Below, one piece after another: positions 11,850 to 11,868 of a stretch of DNA of 11,868 nucleotides. This stretch comes from Ruminococcus difficilis (GTDB lineage: Bacteria; Bacillota_A; Clostridia; Oscillospirales; Acutalibacteraceae). The stretch covers positions 1-11,868 of the forward strand of contig NZ_JAEQMG010000021.1 in assembly GCF_016680995.1 (NCBI RefSeq), written 5' to 3'. The stretch's first letter is position 1, and each line of letters starts with the position of its first letter. The translations under genes and the position numbers were made by a program. The notes beneath the pieces were generated by a model. That model made no database searches. It saw only the letters and a program-made list of their open reading frames with translations, and was not told the origin of the DNA.

Positions 11850-11868
11850 ATATTTATGGTGCCTCCGG

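Noticed and set aside
1..11868. CRISPR array, prophage or defence island
   Set aside because: No regularly spaced direct repeats, no cas, phage structural or restriction-modification motifs were seen on either strand.

Overview
The window looks like a piece of chromosome from a gut-type Clostridia bacterium (Oscillospirales/Ruminococcaceae-like). This is inferred from mid-GC coding DNA with Gram-positive ribosome-binding sites, a class II galT, a GPH sugar symporter paired with a GH36 alpha-galactosidase, a dockerin-bearing secreted protein, and close family resemblance of the mobilisation genes to clostridial elements. No species call is possible from sequence alone.

Layout, left to right. 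(1) 1-552: the 3' part of a LysR-type regulator, cut by the window edge. (2) About 590-2395: a decayed mobile-DNA zone. It holds a multiply frameshifted minus-strand gene remnant that stops where an IS3-family element begins, the 5' half of the IS3 transposase (with a probable lost start codon), an abrupt junction to the 3' part of a conjugative/mobilisation relaxase gene, a well-formed coiled-coil plus membrane-anchor gene nested in another frame inside the relaxase, and a 51-codon gene typical of such cassettes. (3) About 2367-2860: a minus-strand tRNA-Leu(UAG) unit with two downstream hairpin terminators, a perfect-consensus promoter about 245 bp upstream, and a 15-nt copy of the tRNA 5' end just after that promoter. 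(4) 3056-6832: a GPH-family symporter and a GH36 alpha-galactosidase in one operon. The glycosidase is broken by a frameshift near 5541-5560 but otherwise keeps its catalytic motifs. A strong terminator follows. (5) 6880-9717: a convergent galK-galT operon on the minus strand with a perfect-consensus promoter and a 150-nt leader that contains an intrinsic terminator and a complementary upstream segment, i.e. a candidate attenuator. (6) 9769-11091: a divergently transcribed secreted protein ending in a type I dockerin. (7) 11096-11557: a low-molecular-weight protein tyrosine phosphatase on the minus strand, and at the right edge tRNA-Gly(GCC) with a 19-bp terminator and, beyond it, an inverted 16-nt copy of the tRNA 3' part.

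How the genes work together: the symporter would import an alpha-galactoside (melibiose or raffinose type), the GH36 enzyme would release galactose, and GalK and GalT would send galactose into the Leloir pathway. galE and a mutarotase are not in the window. If the frameshift in the GH36 gene is real, this branch is interrupted in this strain while the galactose branch stays intact.

The two observations most worth following are the leader of galKT (mutually exclusive terminator/antiterminator pairing) and the nested gene in the relaxase tail. I did not find a clearly new defence or biosynthetic system.
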